From contig CABIYX010000030.1 in NCBI GenBank assembly GCA_902363045.1, forward strand, positions 1 through 39,353: 39,353 nucleotides of DNA, written 5' to 3'. Of the stretch, positions 1-8,429 are shown piece by piece. Each line of letters starts with the position of its first letter. The stretch's first letter is position 1. The stretch comes from Clostridiales bacterium. GTDB taxonomy: Bacteria; Bacillota; Clostridia; Oscillospirales; Oscillospiraceae. The notes under the pieces are model-generated. The model did not search any database. It saw nothing but the letters and a program-made list of their open reading frames with translations, and had not been told where the DNA came from. The position numbers and the translations under genes are program-made.

Positions 1-81
1 ACCTGCTGGCCGCTTTTGGTATGCCCTTTTTCTCTCCTCAATTTTTCTTTATTTCCCTATTGACTTTTTATTTGCAGACTT

Positions 82-1200
82 TCATTTCTGCATGATGCCC
101 GCCATGAAGTCCGCCAGACGTTCCGGCGTCATGGCCCCCACATGGGCGCCCAGATCTGCCAGGGTCTGGGCGGTGGCGCGGTCGTAGTCGGGCACAGAGT
201 GCTCGTTCAGGGCGGTGAGGGCGATGAGCCGGGCGCCGCTCTCCACAATGTCGTGGCAGGTGCGGTAGAGGCTCTGACGGGAGCCGCCCTCGCACAGATC
301 GCTCACCAGCACCACGATGGTCCGCCGGGGCGCTGTGATGAGCGCTTTGCAGTAGCCCATGGCCTTCGCAATATCTGTACCTCCGCCCAAATGCACGCTC
401 ATCAGCGTCTCCACCGGGTCGTCCATCCGGCCGGTGAGATCGACCACGGCGGTGTCAAAGATCACCAGATGGGTGGTGAGCATGGGGAGCTTTGCAAAGA
501 TCCCCGCCATCACCGCCGAGTGGATGATGCTGGGCAGCATGGAGCCGCTCTCGTCCACCGCGATGATGACGGACCAGGGGTTATACCGCTGTGCCCGGCC
601 GCTGAAATAGAGCTGCTCCAGGATCAGGCGCTGGTTCTCCCGGTCATAGTGGGCCAGGTTTTTCCGGATGGTCTTCCTGATGTCCAGATTTCGGAGGGTG
701 CGGACCGGACTGCGGCTGGTGCGGTCCAGCTTTCCCAGGGCGGAGCGCCGGATCTCATGGCGCATTTTTTTGGTCAGCTCCTGTACCACCCGGTCCACGA
801 TCCGCCGGGCGGCGTCCAGGACCGGCCCCTTCATCATACCCTTCAGGCTGAGGATCATTTCCAGCAGCGCCTCATCCGGCTCCAGCTGTTCCAGCACCTC
901 CTGGTCTGTGAGCAGGGCGGTGAGATGATAGCGGTCCAGCGCATGGCGCTGGAGGATCTCAGCCGTCTCCTGGGGGAAGAGGCCGCGCACCTCGCTGAGC
1001 CAGCGGGCCACAGCCAGCTGGCTCTCTCCGTGTCCGCCCTCCGGGTCCCGGCGCACGTCGGGACCGGCCTCACGGCCATAGAGAAAATCCAGCGCGTCGT
1101 CCATTCGTACCAGCCGGCCGTCCTCCAGAGGAAGGGGGCCCTCCGCGCTTTTTCCCAGCACCAGCCGCCAACGGTTCAGCGCTGCTCCGTGAGTGCTCAT
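82..1200 (-). CDS. VWA-domain protein, YehP-like
   Basis: A 372-residue soluble protein with a C-terminal von Willebrand factor A domain. The metal-binding MIDAS residues are complete: DESGS at 216-220, a Thr in GGGTD near 275 and an Asp in VSDLCEGG near 301. The first ~200 residues are mostly helical and charged and probably form a partner-binding region. Its ATG overlaps the stop of the upstream DUF5682 gene by 4 bases (ATGA), so the two are translationally coupled. Size and order match E. coli YehP, the VWA member of the uncharacterised yehLMPQ operon. MoxR/VWA pairs are generally thought to act as chaperone-like machines on metal-dependent or multi-subunit targets, but the target here is unknown. 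Domain assignment is sure; function is not. The 81 bases downstream have no terminator; a possible next start (TTG at 39-41, minus) is too short to judge. Confidence 0.9.
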   Translation of the reverse strand: MSTHGAALNRWRLVLGKSAEGPLPLEDGRLVRMDDALDFLYGREAGPDVRRDPEGGHGESQLAVARWLSEVRGLFPQETAEILQRHALDRYHLTALLTDQEVLEQLEPDEALLEMILSLKGMMKGPVLDAARRIVDRVVQELTKKMRHEIRRSALGKLDRTSRSPVRTLRNLDIRKTIRKNLAHYDRENQRLILEQLYFSGRAQRYNPWSVIIAVDESGSMLPSIIHSAVMAGIFAKLPMLTTHLVIFDTAVVDLTGRMDDPVETLMSVHLGGGTDIAKAMGYCKALITAPRRTIVVLVSDLCEGGSRQSLYRTCHDIVESGARLIALTALNEHSVPDYDRATAQTLADLGAHVGAMTPERLADFMAGIMQK

Positions 1201-3647
1201 GCCTGTGTGCCTCCTTCCGTGCCCAGGGGAGCGGGCGGCTGTCCCAGCCGCTCCGCCGCCCAGGCGTCAACAGCCTCCCAGAGGGTGTATTCCTCCGGAG
1301 TGGCTGCGGCCTCTCCCGGAGCCATGCGCTCCGCTCCGTGGAGCTGTGCCGCCTGGCGTCCGATCCGCGCGGACTCTGTGGGGGTAAAATAGCTGAATGC
1401 CAGCCGCAGCTGGGGCAGCAGCAGCATAAAATCCTCGTCACTGAGCCCGCAGAGCAATTCATCAACGGCCTCCAGCTGGATGCCGTCCGTGAGCAGCAGG
1501 TCCCGGGCGGTGAGAAACAGCCCCTGCAAAAAGGCTGCGGCCTGAAGCTTCTGGTCCCGGGTGCCCCGGAGGTATCCGGCCGCTGTCCGGACGGCCAGGT
1601 TCCTTTTTTCCGGCGCGCCCCCGTAGAGAAGGCCCAGCGCCGTTCCATGGAGGGCGGGATGGATGGGCTGCTGCCGGACCAGTTCCTCCAGCGCCTCTAA
1701 AAGCGGGGGGCGCAGGGGGGAGAAGGCGGTCCGGCCGGTGAGCTCATAGAGCAGCTGGCAGCTGTGCTGTATACGCTCCACACCCCGGTCATCCACGGTA
1801 TTCATAGAGGGCAGCATTTGCAGGATCCGGGAGAAGCAGCGCCGGAGCATGGCGGGGTAATCATAGCTGCCCGCCTCATCGTACTGGCTCTGCCACGCCT
1901 CCAGGGAGCTGAGGGCGGCGCAGGCGTCGCAGAGAGAGGAGAAATCCCCGTCTGTGACAAGCAATTCATCAACCTGCCGGGCCATGGAGTCCGCAATATC
2001 GCCGATCCCCATCAGAAAGCCCTGGACCAGGAGCGCCGCCCCCTCCGCCGCCTGCGCCGTGCCGGTGAGACGCCTGCGCAGAAGCTGGCCGGCGGCCTCC
2101 GCCACAGTGGACCCCAGGATGGAGCGCTCCACCAGGGCGGTCTCCACCCCTGCCGACCACTGGCAGCTCCAATGCTCCCGGATCAGGTTCCGCCCGGTCC
2201 CGCGAAGCAGGTCGGGCCCCTTGACCCGCCGGGCGTAGCCGCAGTCCAGGAAAGAGGTCTGATGAAGAAAGCGGCTCTCCGCCCGGTGCCGCCCCTTTGT
2301 AAAGAGCTCCAGCGTCACCTCCTGCCGGTCGGCGGAATCCTGTCGGAGCCGGTATTTTTTGCACTGCCGGACAAAATCCTGGACCAGCGGCGGGACGAGA
2401 TCGCCGCGGCACAGGCTGCCCACCCGGTTCCCAGTGTTGATCTCCCGGAGGAGGCGCAGCGGTTCGCATCCGGCGAGGTTGGCCTCCCCCTTCACAAAGG
2501 CGCTCAACACGCTGTCCTGCAGCTCATAGAGGCCGGGGGCCGCCTTGCCGCGCAGAGCGGCAAGGCCCCGGGCCTGCTGTAAGGCACACGTCTCGTCATA
2601 GGCGGATATGGTCTCCCCTCCGGCCCGGAGGCGGCGTCCGCAGCGCACGATGGTATCCAGGACCACGCTGTCCCAGGCCCGCTCCGGGCCTGCGTCCTCC
2701 TCCGTGTGCAGCTGCTGCCAGAGTTTCCGGTAGAAGGCGGGAGCGGGCATACCGCTGGCGTAGCCTGAAAGGGCGTCTGCCGCGGGCTCAGAGTAGCGCA
2801 CGGGATAGACGGTCTGGCTGTCATTGGGGATCCCGGGGCGTTCGTCCGGCTCCTTCTTCGGGTGGAGAAGCCCCCAAAGGTGGAAGCCTCCGGCCACCAC
2901 AAGGAGCCTTCCGCAGGACTGCCCGGCCTCCCGGATCCGGAGGGCCATGTGGGCCTCACGGGCCAGACAGCCATCGGCCAGCAGCTCCTCCAGGGGGGTG
3001 TTCTCCCGGGCCAGCAGGCACCAGGCGTTCATCTGCCGGACAAATTCCTCCGTGGACAGGGAGAGGCCGCGGCACTCATAGTATTTCTCCCAAAACTCCT
3101 CGAAGCTCCGGGTCCCGGTCTGTTCACACACCCGATCCCATAACAGCTCCGGAGAGAGGCGTCTGTCATCGGTATAGCTGACCGTGTCCGCCTCCGCCCG
3201 CAGGCCGGAGCCGGAGCGGGTCGCCGCCAGGATCTCCCCATAGGGCAGGTCCATGAACCGGGCCGGGATGTCCAGCTGCTCCGCCAGGCGCAGCGCGGCC
3301 AGCTCCGGCGACTGGTCCAGGAAGGGGTAGTAGCATGAGGCGGTCTCACGCGGTGCATCCCCGCCGGCCGGATCTTCTCCCGTACGGAGCAGGCCGGCGT
3401 CATCCCGATAGGAGTAGTACAGCGCCACCGGGGCCCTTGTGTCGGGGGAGGCCAGGATGGGGATCAGGCTGTTGGCGTTCTCCGGCCCCTCGATCAGGAT
3501 CAACTCGGGCCGGTATTGGCGGATCGCACGCTCCAGATGCCAGGCACAGGAGGGGGAGTGGTGGCGCACCGGGTAATAAAGCACCGGCGCAGACCAGTCG
3601 AATGGGATCACTTCAGACGGATCCCGGCCTCGTAAAATCGTTTCCAC
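1197..3647 (-). CDS. DUF5682 family protein, YehM-like
   Basis: An 816-residue cytoplasmic protein between the MoxR ATPase and the VWA gene, as in E. coli yehM. Conserved-looking blocks are confined to the first ~260 residues: an HHSP motif near 29-32, LIEGP near 51-55, FMDLP near 131-135, REAHM near 230-234 and GGFH near 253-256. This spacing of His/Glu/Asp blocks recalls the EreA/ChaN/TraB-Tiki superfamily of putative hydrolases; that link is inference. The remainder is helical without recognisable motifs. The start is a GTG 7 bases after GGGAGG and lies 40 bases inside the upstream moxR gene. A second in-frame GTG at 3609-3611 makes a GTGA overlap with the moxR stop and is an alternative. 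Family assignment rests on context and motif memory, not a search. Confidence 0.8.
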   Translation of the reverse strand: METILRGRDPSEVIPFDWSAPVLYYPVRHHSPSCAWHLERAIRQYRPELILIEGPENANSLIPILASPDTRAPVALYYSYRDDAGLLRTGEDPAGGDAPRETASCYYPFLDQSPELAALRLAEQLDIPARFMDLPYGEILAATRSGSGLRAEADTVSYTDDRRLSPELLWDRVCEQTGTRSFEEFWEKYYECRGLSLSTEEFVRQMNAWCLLARENTPLEELLADGCLAREAHMALRIREAGQSCGRLLVVAGGFHLWGLLHPKKEPDERPGIPNDSQTVYPVRYSEPAADALSGYASGMPAPAFYRKLWQQLHTEEDAGPERAWDSVVLDTIVRCGRRLRAGGETISAYDETCALQQARGLAALRGKAAPGLYELQDSVLSAFVKGEANLAGCEPLRLLREINTGNRVGSLCRGDLVPPLVQDFVRQCKKYRLRQDSADRQEVTLELFTKGRHRAESRFLHQTSFLDCGYARRVKGPDLLRGTGRNLIREHWSCQWSAGVETALVERSILGSTVAEAAGQLLRRRLTGTAQAAEGAALLVQGFLMGIGDIADSMARQVDELLVTDGDFSSLCDACAALSSLEAWQSQYDEAGSYDYPAMLRRCFSRILQMLPSMNTVDDRGVERIQHSCQLLYELTGRTAFSPLRPPLLEALEELVRQQPIHPALHGTALGLLYGGAPEKRNLAVRTAAGYLRGTRDQKLQAAAFLQGLFLTARDLLLTDGIQLEAVDELLCGLSDEDFMLLLPQLRLAFSYFTPTESARIGRQAAQLHGAERMAPGEAAATPEEYTLWEAVDAWAAERLGQPPAPLGTEGGTQA

Positions 3648-4741
3648 GCTCCGCCCTCCCGCTCTGCCTTTTGCTGTACGACCGCGGTAAAATACTCCCG
3701 GACAGCGGCCAGCTCCTCCCGGGACTCCTTGGCCACCGCCCCCATCAGATTTTCAGCCAGCGCCCGCTCGTCCAGGCGTCGGGCCTGCTCCGGCCCGCCG
3801 TAGTACCAGGCGCTCATCAGGGTCTGGTAGTAGACGGAGACGGCCTCGGCGGTGCTCATCACGGCGGCAGGCTTTTTCAGCCGGATCCCCTCGGCGGAGA
3901 CGCCCTGGCGCAGCTCGTGGTAGGCGGTGGCCAGCAGGGCGGCGGCGTCCTCATCCAGGGGAGCAGAGATCCCGGCGCTCCGGGCCATGGCGCCTGCCTC
4001 GTCCAGAATGATCTGCTTTTCAAGGGCTACATCGCCCACCGGCTGTACCGTCTCAAAGCTGAACCGGCGCTTGAGGGCGCTGGACATCTCGTTGACGCCC
4101 TTGTCCCGGGTGTTGGCCGTGGCGATCACATTGAAGCCCGGCCGGGCAAAGAGGATGCCTCCGTCTCCCAGCTCTGGAACGTTCATCACCTTGTCGCTGA
4201 GGACGCTGATGAGGCAGTCCTGCACCTCGGCCGGGGTGCGGGTGATCTCCTCAAACCGGGTGAGGATGCCCTGCTCCATGCCCACATACAGCGGCGAGGG
4301 GACCAGCGCCTCCCGGCTTGGCCCCTTGGCCAGCAGGAGCGCGTAGTTCCAGGAGTATTTGATCATATCCTCCGTGGTTCCGGCGGTGCCCTGGACGGTG
4401 TTGGTGCTGTGGCCGCTGATGGCGGCGCTCAACAGCTCGGAGAGCATGGTTTTGGCGGTGCCCGGCTCGCCCACCAGCATCAGCCCCCGGTTGCCGGCCA
4501 GGGTGATGATGCACCGCTCTACCAGCGCGTCATTGCCATAGTATTTTTTCCGAATGGATATACGCGCCCCGTCCACCTCCAGGGTCTGTCCTCTTCCGGT
4601 TCCGAGAAGAAACAGCCGGACGGCCCGGGGGGAGAGCTGCCAGTTTTCCGGCTTGGGATTTCCAACATCCCAGCGGCGCAGGGCGGCCAGTTCGTCCGCG
4701 TAACGCTGTTCCGCTGTGGGGCGCAGGATCGTCTGTTCCAT
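3608..4741 (-). CDS. MoxR-type AAA+ ATPase, YehL-like
   Basis: A 377-residue AAA+ ATPase. Walker A is GEPGTAKT at 91-98. The Walker B block near 159-166 ends in Glu-Glu (RFEEITR), not the usual Asp-Glu. An Asn in the IATANTRD segment near 210 fits sensor 1, followed by arginine-finger candidates in ALKRRF. It is the first gene of a three-gene unit with DUF5682 and VWA partners, matching E. coli yehL. MoxR ATPases typically work with a VWA protein to remodel or load cofactors into client complexes; the client is unknown here. I start at ATG 4741, with GAGGAA six bases upstream; a TTG nine codons earlier lacks a ribosome site. No convincing promoter was found, though 4855-4915 is very A/T-rich compared with its surroundings. 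Confidence 0.9.
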   Translation of the reverse strand: MEQTILRPTAEQRYADELAALRRWDVGNPKPENWQLSPRAVRLFLLGTGRGQTLEVDGARISIRKKYYGNDALVERCIITLAGNRGLMLVGEPGTAKTMLSELLSAAISGHSTNTVQGTAGTTEDMIKYSWNYALLLAKGPSREALVPSPLYVGMEQGILTRFEEITRTPAEVQDCLISVLSDKVMNVPELGDGGILFARPGFNVIATANTRDKGVNEMSSALKRRFSFETVQPVGDVALEKQIILDEAGAMARSAGISAPLDEDAAALLATAYHELRQGVSAEGIRLKKPAAVMSTAEAVSVYYQTLMSAWYYGGPEQARRLDERALAENLMGAVAKESREELAAVREYFTAVVQQKAEREGGAWKRFYEAGIRLK

Positions 4742-4950
4742 AAAGAGTTCCTCGCTTCCTCCTGCCAAGGCAGGTAAAAGTTTCAGCAGGGGGCTGATTT
4801 TGATGCCGGCATATCCGGGGAGCGCTGGGCGCGCGGGCGGAGGCGCGGCAGTGATTTTGTTGTGTATTTTATCATACTTTCAAGAGAAAGAAAATCTAAA
4901 AAAAGTTTTTTTGCCGAAACACAGGCGGAGGAACGGCGTCTCCTCCCCGT
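4742..4950. other. A/T-rich upstream region of the moxR operon
   Basis: No gene is supported here. The stretch 4855-4915 is rich in A and T runs and must hold the promoter of the minus-strand MoxR operon. A TATGAT/TAAAAT-like -10 can be read on the minus strand near 4870-4880, but no good -35 lies at the right distance. Confidence 0.4.
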
Positions 4951-5376
4951 TCAGAGCAAAACGCGGGATGCTTTTCTGCATCCCGCGTTTGCCTGAGGGC
5001 GTCGAAGTGACTCCTTGGACGCGCTCAATTTAATATTAGCCCCTCGTTTCCGCAGGAACCGGTATAGTCCGGAGATGGATCTGGTATAGCCCTGCTGGCG
5101 CAGCTTTACCCAGAACACCACGATTCCTGCGTTTGGATTTCGGTGTCTCATATCCAGAATCAGCTTGATCTCTTCCGCTGTATGCTGATTGGGATGGCTG
5201 TGAGGACGGTGGGATCGGTCTGCCAGTGACTGGAGCGTACCGTCGTACCGGTTCCGCCAGCGGTAGATATACTGCCGGTTCAAATGGTGGCGGATGGCCG
5301 CTGCTGTGACGCCGTGCTTATTGGAATACTCGATCACCGCTTGCCTGAAGCGCATCGTTTGTGTTATCTTATTCAT
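4951..5376 (-). pseudogene. truncated DDE transposase (IS481/IS3-like), N-terminal part only
   Basis: The reading frame encodes ~113 recognisable residues of a transposase N-terminus: a helix-turn-helix segment (YIYRWRNRYDG), then SLADRSHRPHSHPNQHT and a second HTH-like part with RNPNAG and GLYRFLRKRG. These are typical of IS481/IS3-like integrase-type transposases. Similarity stops near 5037; the remaining codons run through a hairpin and end at 4951. The whole catalytic rve domain with its DDE residues is missing, so this is an inactive remnant. It starts at ATG 5376 with no clear ribosome site. It lies directly upstream of the MoxR operon on the same strand, so it may have displaced or brought that operon's promoter. 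The exact IS family is uncertain. Confidence 0.75.
4959..4990 (-). terminator. 13-bp perfect hairpin at the end of the transposase remnant
   Basis: Arms AAACGCGGGATGC (4959-4971) and its exact complement (4978-4990) enclose a 6-base loop. On the minus strand the stem ends in TTTT, fitting an intrinsic terminator that would separate the IS remnant from the MoxR operon. Confidence 0.55.
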
Positions 5377-5377
5377 G

Positions 5378-5450
5378 GCAAATAGGGTGACTCCTGCCTT
5401 TCGGTTTTTGTTTCAGCAGCTTAACCTTAACACAGGTCACTCCTATTCGC
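5378..5450. repeat. imperfect inverted repeat next to the transposase remnant
   Basis: The left arm 5378-5396 (GCAAATAGGGTGACTCCTG) and the complement of the right arm 5433-5450 (GCGAATAGGAGTGACCTG) match apart from small gaps. The pair lies just upstream of the transposase start and could be an IS end or a transposase operator. It cannot be assigned without an intact relative. Confidence 0.45.
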
Positions 5451-5522
5451 TTTCTTTTTTTCTATCTGTCACACATCATTGTAACACCTACAAGCAATAT
5501 CTGGAGGAACGAGAAGTAGGGC

Positions 5523-5551
5523 TTGACGAATACGGTGAAATTTTATACAAT
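5523..5551 (+). promoter_or_regulatory. sigma-A promoter of the OPT transporter
   Basis: TTGACG (5523-5528) and TACAAT (5546-5551) are separated by exactly 17 bases. This predicts a start near 5558 and a ~130-nt leader. An in-frame TTG that coincides with the -35 box therefore cannot be the translation start. Confidence 0.75.
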
Positions 5552-5557
5552 AGACAG

Positions 5558-5687
5558 GCTATGTCTTTGGGGGGAGGCCAGACGGCCCGCCTCTGAGGAC
5601 AGGGACGGCGGCGGCCGTCCAGGAGAGCGACCGCGCCGGACCGGCGCGGAGAAATCAAAATACAGAGAAGAGAAGGGAACGAAAATC
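5558..5687 (+). promoter_or_regulatory. GC-rich structured leader of the OPT mRNA
   Basis: The predicted leader holds at least two strong hairpins: GGACGGC (5603-5609) with GCCGTCC (5614-5620), and CCGCGCC (5631-5637) with GGCGCGG (5643-5649). There is no U-tract, so it is not a plain terminator. No known riboswitch class is recognised. Confidence 0.4.
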
Positions 5688-7628
5688 GTGGAAGACAAGA
5701 AATTCCAACCTTATGTTCCTGCCGACAAGGTCATGCCGGAGTTCACAGCAGTATCCATCCTGCTGGGTGCCCTGCTGGCCATCATCTTCGGCGGAGCAAA
5801 CGCGTATCTGGGGCTGCGCGTCGGCATGACTGTGTCGGCGTCCATTCCCGCGGCAGTCATTTCCATGGGCGTCATCCGCAAGGTCCTGCGGCGTGACTCC
5901 ATTCTGGAAAACAACATGGTCCAGACCATCGGTTCTGCTGGTGAGTCGGTGGCTGCGGGCGCCATCTTCACCCTGCCCGCCCTGTTCATGTGGGCCAAGG
6001 AGGGGCTGTGCGACACTCCCTCCATGATCACCATTGGCCTGATCGCCCTGTGCGGCGGCCTGCTGGGCGTGCTGATGATGATCCCCCTGCGCAGCGCGCT
6101 GATTGTCAAGGAGCACGGTGTGCTGGGCTATCCTGAGGGCCAGGCCTGCGCCGAGGTCCTCATCGCCGGTGAAGAGGGCGGCGCCAAGGCGTCCACCGTG
6201 TTCTCCGGCCTGGGTATCGCCGCCATCTACAAATTTGTGGCGGACGGCCTGAAAATTTTCCCCAGCGAGATCACCTATGACATCCCCGCCTACCGCGGCT
6301 CCGGCGTGGGCATCGACGTGCTGCCCGCCCTGGCCGGCGTGGGCTACATCTGCGGACCCAAGGTGTCCTCCTACCTGTTTGCCGGCGGCATCCTGGGCTG
6401 GCTGGTCATCATGCCTCTGATGGTGCTGTTCGGCGGCGAGACCATTATGTTCCCCGTCACCGACATGACCATCAACCAGCTGGTGGACGCAAAGGGCGTC
6501 TCCGCCCTGTGGGACAACTATCTGCGCTACATCGGCGCCGGCGCGGTGGCCTGCGGCGGCGTGCTTAGCCTGGTGAAGTCCCTGCCCCTCATCGTCCGGA
6601 CCTTCAAGGAGGCCATGGGCGACTATGGCAAGGGCCGGGAGGCCGGCACCCTGCGCACGGAGCAGGATCTGCCCTTGAAGCTTGTGCTGCTGGGCGTGCT
6701 GATCATTGCGGTGGTCATGTGGCTGCTGCCCGCTATCCCCCTGAACTTCTTCACGGCCCTGATCGTGATCGTGTTCGGCTTCTTCTTTGCCACCGTCTCC
6801 TCACGGATGGTGGGCCTGATCGGTTCCTCCAATAACCCGGTGTCCGGCATGGCCATCGCCACCCTGCTGATTTCCACCTTGCTGCTGAAGGCCACCGGAA
6901 ACGACGGCATCCAGGGCATGATCGCGGCCATTGTCATCGGCGGCATCATCTGCGTCATTGCCGCCATCGCTGGCGACACCTCCCAGGACCTGAAGACCGG
7001 CTTCCTGGTGGGCGCCACCCCCAGAAAGCAGCAGATGGGCGAGATGGTCGGTGTTGTGGTGTCCGCCGTGGTCATCGGCGCCATCCTGTACCTGCTGAGC
7101 ATGGCCTGGGGCGGCTATGGCTCCGATGATCTGCCCGCTCCCCAGGCGATGCTGATGAAGATGATCGTGGAGGGCGTCATGGGCGGCAACCTGCCCTGGA
7201 ACCTGGTGTTCACCGGCGTGTTCATCGCCATCGTGGTGGAGATCCTGGGTATCCCCGTGCTCCCCTTCGCCATCGGCCTGTACCTGCCCATCTACCTGTC
7301 CGTGCCCATGATACTGGGCGGTGCGCTGCGCTGGTATCTGGAGAAGCGCAAGTGCGGCTCTGAGAAGGAAAAGAACGACTCTGTACAGTCCGGCGTGCTC
7401 TATTCCTCCGGCCTCATCGCCGGCGAGGGTATCGTGGGCATCCTGCTGGCCGTTCTGGCCATCATCCCCATCGGCCTGGACGCCGCGGGCAAGGAGTTGT
7501 ACCTCAGCGATAAGATCAACCTCAGCGGTGTGTTCAGCATCGGCAGCACCGGCGGCCTGGTGTGCTTCGCCGGGATCCTGCTGACCATCTACTTCTTCGC
7601 GACTAAGGACAGCAAGAAGTCCAACTAA
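5688..7628 (+). CDS. OPT family oligopeptide transporter
   Basis: A 646-residue polytopic membrane protein of the oligopeptide transporter (OPT) family, which imports small peptides by proton symport. Around 14-16 hydrophobic segments can be read. Family hallmarks include the N-terminal FTAVSILLGALLAIIFGGAN segment, the following NAYLGLRVGMTVSAS part, and SSNNPVSGM in the middle. I choose GTG 5688, preceded by GAAGGGA, because the upstream extension lies in the leader and is Arg/Gly-rich and not membrane-like. It heads a plus-strand group with a PqqD-like gene, a small membrane protein and an aminoacyl-histidine dipeptidase. Together these suggest peptide import followed by cytoplasmic cleavage. 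The substrate is not deducible from the sequence. Confidence 0.93.
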   Translation: MEDKKFQPYVPADKVMPEFTAVSILLGALLAIIFGGANAYLGLRVGMTVSASIPAAVISMGVIRKVLRRDSILENNMVQTIGSAGESVAAGAIFTLPALFMWAKEGLCDTPSMITIGLIALCGGLLGVLMMIPLRSALIVKEHGVLGYPEGQACAEVLIAGEEGGAKASTVFSGLGIAAIYKFVADGLKIFPSEITYDIPAYRGSGVGIDVLPALAGVGYICGPKVSSYLFAGGILGWLVIMPLMVLFGGETIMFPVTDMTINQLVDAKGVSALWDNYLRYIGAGAVACGGVLSLVKSLPLIVRTFKEAMGDYGKGREAGTLRTEQDLPLKLVLLGVLIIAVVMWLLPAIPLNFFTALIVIVFGFFFATVSSRMVGLIGSSNNPVSGMAIATLLISTLLLKATGNDGIQGMIAAIVIGGIICVIAAIAGDTSQDLKTGFLVGATPRKQQMGEMVGVVVSAVVIGAILYLLSMAWGGYGSDDLPAPQAMLMKMIVEGVMGGNLPWNLVFTGVFIAIVVEILGIPVLPFAIGLYLPIYLSVPMILGGALRWYLEKRKCGSEKEKNDSVQSGVLYSSGLIAGEGIVGILLAVLAIIPIGLDAAGKELYLSDKINLSGVFSIGSTGGLVCFAGILLTIYFFATKDSKKSN

Positions 7629-7644
7629 GCATTGCTTTTCTGCC

Positions 7645-7678
7645 AACCGGGCTGTATACTTGAGTATGCAGCCCGGTT
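7645..7678 (+). other. intergenic hairpin between OPT and pqqD-like genes
   Basis: A 15-bp stem with one G-T pair starts AACCGGGCTG and closes on a TTGA loop. It is followed by TGGGCC and not by a U-tract, so it may be a weak terminator or a processing/stability element that lowers downstream expression. Confidence 0.5.
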
Positions 7679-7702
7679 TGGGCCAATATTAGGAGAATTT
7701 TT

Positions 7703-8062
7703 ATGGCAAAGAAGAAGGAAAACTACCTGGATTTCATCCCTGTGGTCAACGGGCAGAACACCTGGGACCGGGGAGAAGATGGGGTGGTCACCATCCACAT
7801 GGTGAACCGGGGTTTTTACAATACCCTGGCCCAGAAGCTATTCCACACACCGCGGGTAAGTCACATCAAGCTGGATGAGTACGGCAGCTTCCTCTGGATG
7901 CGGATCGATGGCGTCAAGACTGTGGGCCAGCTGGCCCTGGAGCTGAAGGAGGCCTATGGCGAGAAGGCGGAGCCGCTGTACGACCGGCTGGTGAAGTATA
8001 TGCAGATCCTGCGAAACAACCGGTTTATCCTGTTTGTGGGAAGGGATCAGGTGAAGGAATGA
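7703..8062 (+). CDS. PqqD-like (RRE-type) protein
   Basis: A 119-residue protein resembling the PqqD family: a basic start (MAKKKENYLDFIPVVN), an Arg/Gly segment, then the fold's typical stretch with LDEYGSFLWMRIDGVKTVGQLALEL and a C-terminal helix pair. PqqD-like domains bind leader peptides of ribosomally made peptides and present them to radical SAM enzymes. No radical SAM gene or precursor peptide is visible nearby. The gene has a good site (AGGAG, 8 bases before ATG) and overlaps the following membrane-protein gene by ATGA. Its place between a peptide transporter and a peptidase may mean it binds peptides in another role. Family is likely; function is open. Confidence 0.8.
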   Translation: MAKKKENYLDFIPVVNGQNTWDRGEDGVVTIHMVNRGFYNTLAQKLFHTPRVSHIKLDEYGSFLWMRIDGVKTVGQLALELKEAYGEKAEPLYDRLVKYMQILRNNRFILFVGRDQVKE

Positions 8063-8403
8063 GCTTTGGACAGATCGTGCTGGGGATCCTCCTGTTTGCC
8101 GTGGCCACCGCCGTCCTGTATGTCTGGGGCCTGAAGAAGAGTATGACACAGGAGGCGGATCTGGAGCGGATCCTGTTGAACAAGTGTGCGGGAACTGTGG
8201 TCAAGTACCTCCGGAAGCACGGAAGCATCACCCAAAAGGAGATGCCGTCCCTGATCCAGGGGGTCAGGGACGGGATGTTCTGGTCCAAAAACCGTATCCG
8301 TGTACAGGAGCCGGCCGCCTTTGTCCCCAAGCTGATCCGCTATATGCTGGAGCAGCAGCTGCTGGAGGACACCGGCGGCCTGCGCTACCGGTTGAAAGGG
8401 TAA
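8059..8403 (+). CDS. small single-pass membrane protein, unknown function
   Basis: A 114-residue protein I do not recognise. Residues ~5-24 form one transmembrane helix (IVLGILLFAVATAVLYVWGL). The rest is basic and helical and may form a winged-helix-like domain, with GSITQKEMPSLI followed by a C-terminal LLEDTGGLRYRLKG. Its ATG overlaps the stop of the PqqD-like gene by 4 bases, so the two proteins are probably made in equal amounts and may act together at the membrane. Only 26 bases separate it from the dipeptidase gene. Confidence 0.75.
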   Translation: MSFGQIVLGILLFAVATAVLYVWGLKKSMTQEADLERILLNKCAGTVVKYLRKHGSITQKEMPSLIQGVRDGMFWSKNRIRVQEPAAFVPKLIRYMLEQQLLEDTGGLRYRLKG

Positions 8404-8429
8404 CGATTTTCGGAGAGGAGTTTCAGAAT

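Noticed and set aside
3335..4777. Long plus-strand open frame opposite moxR
   Set aside because: It has no ribosome site or recognisable domain and covers a gene with clear AAA+ motifs.
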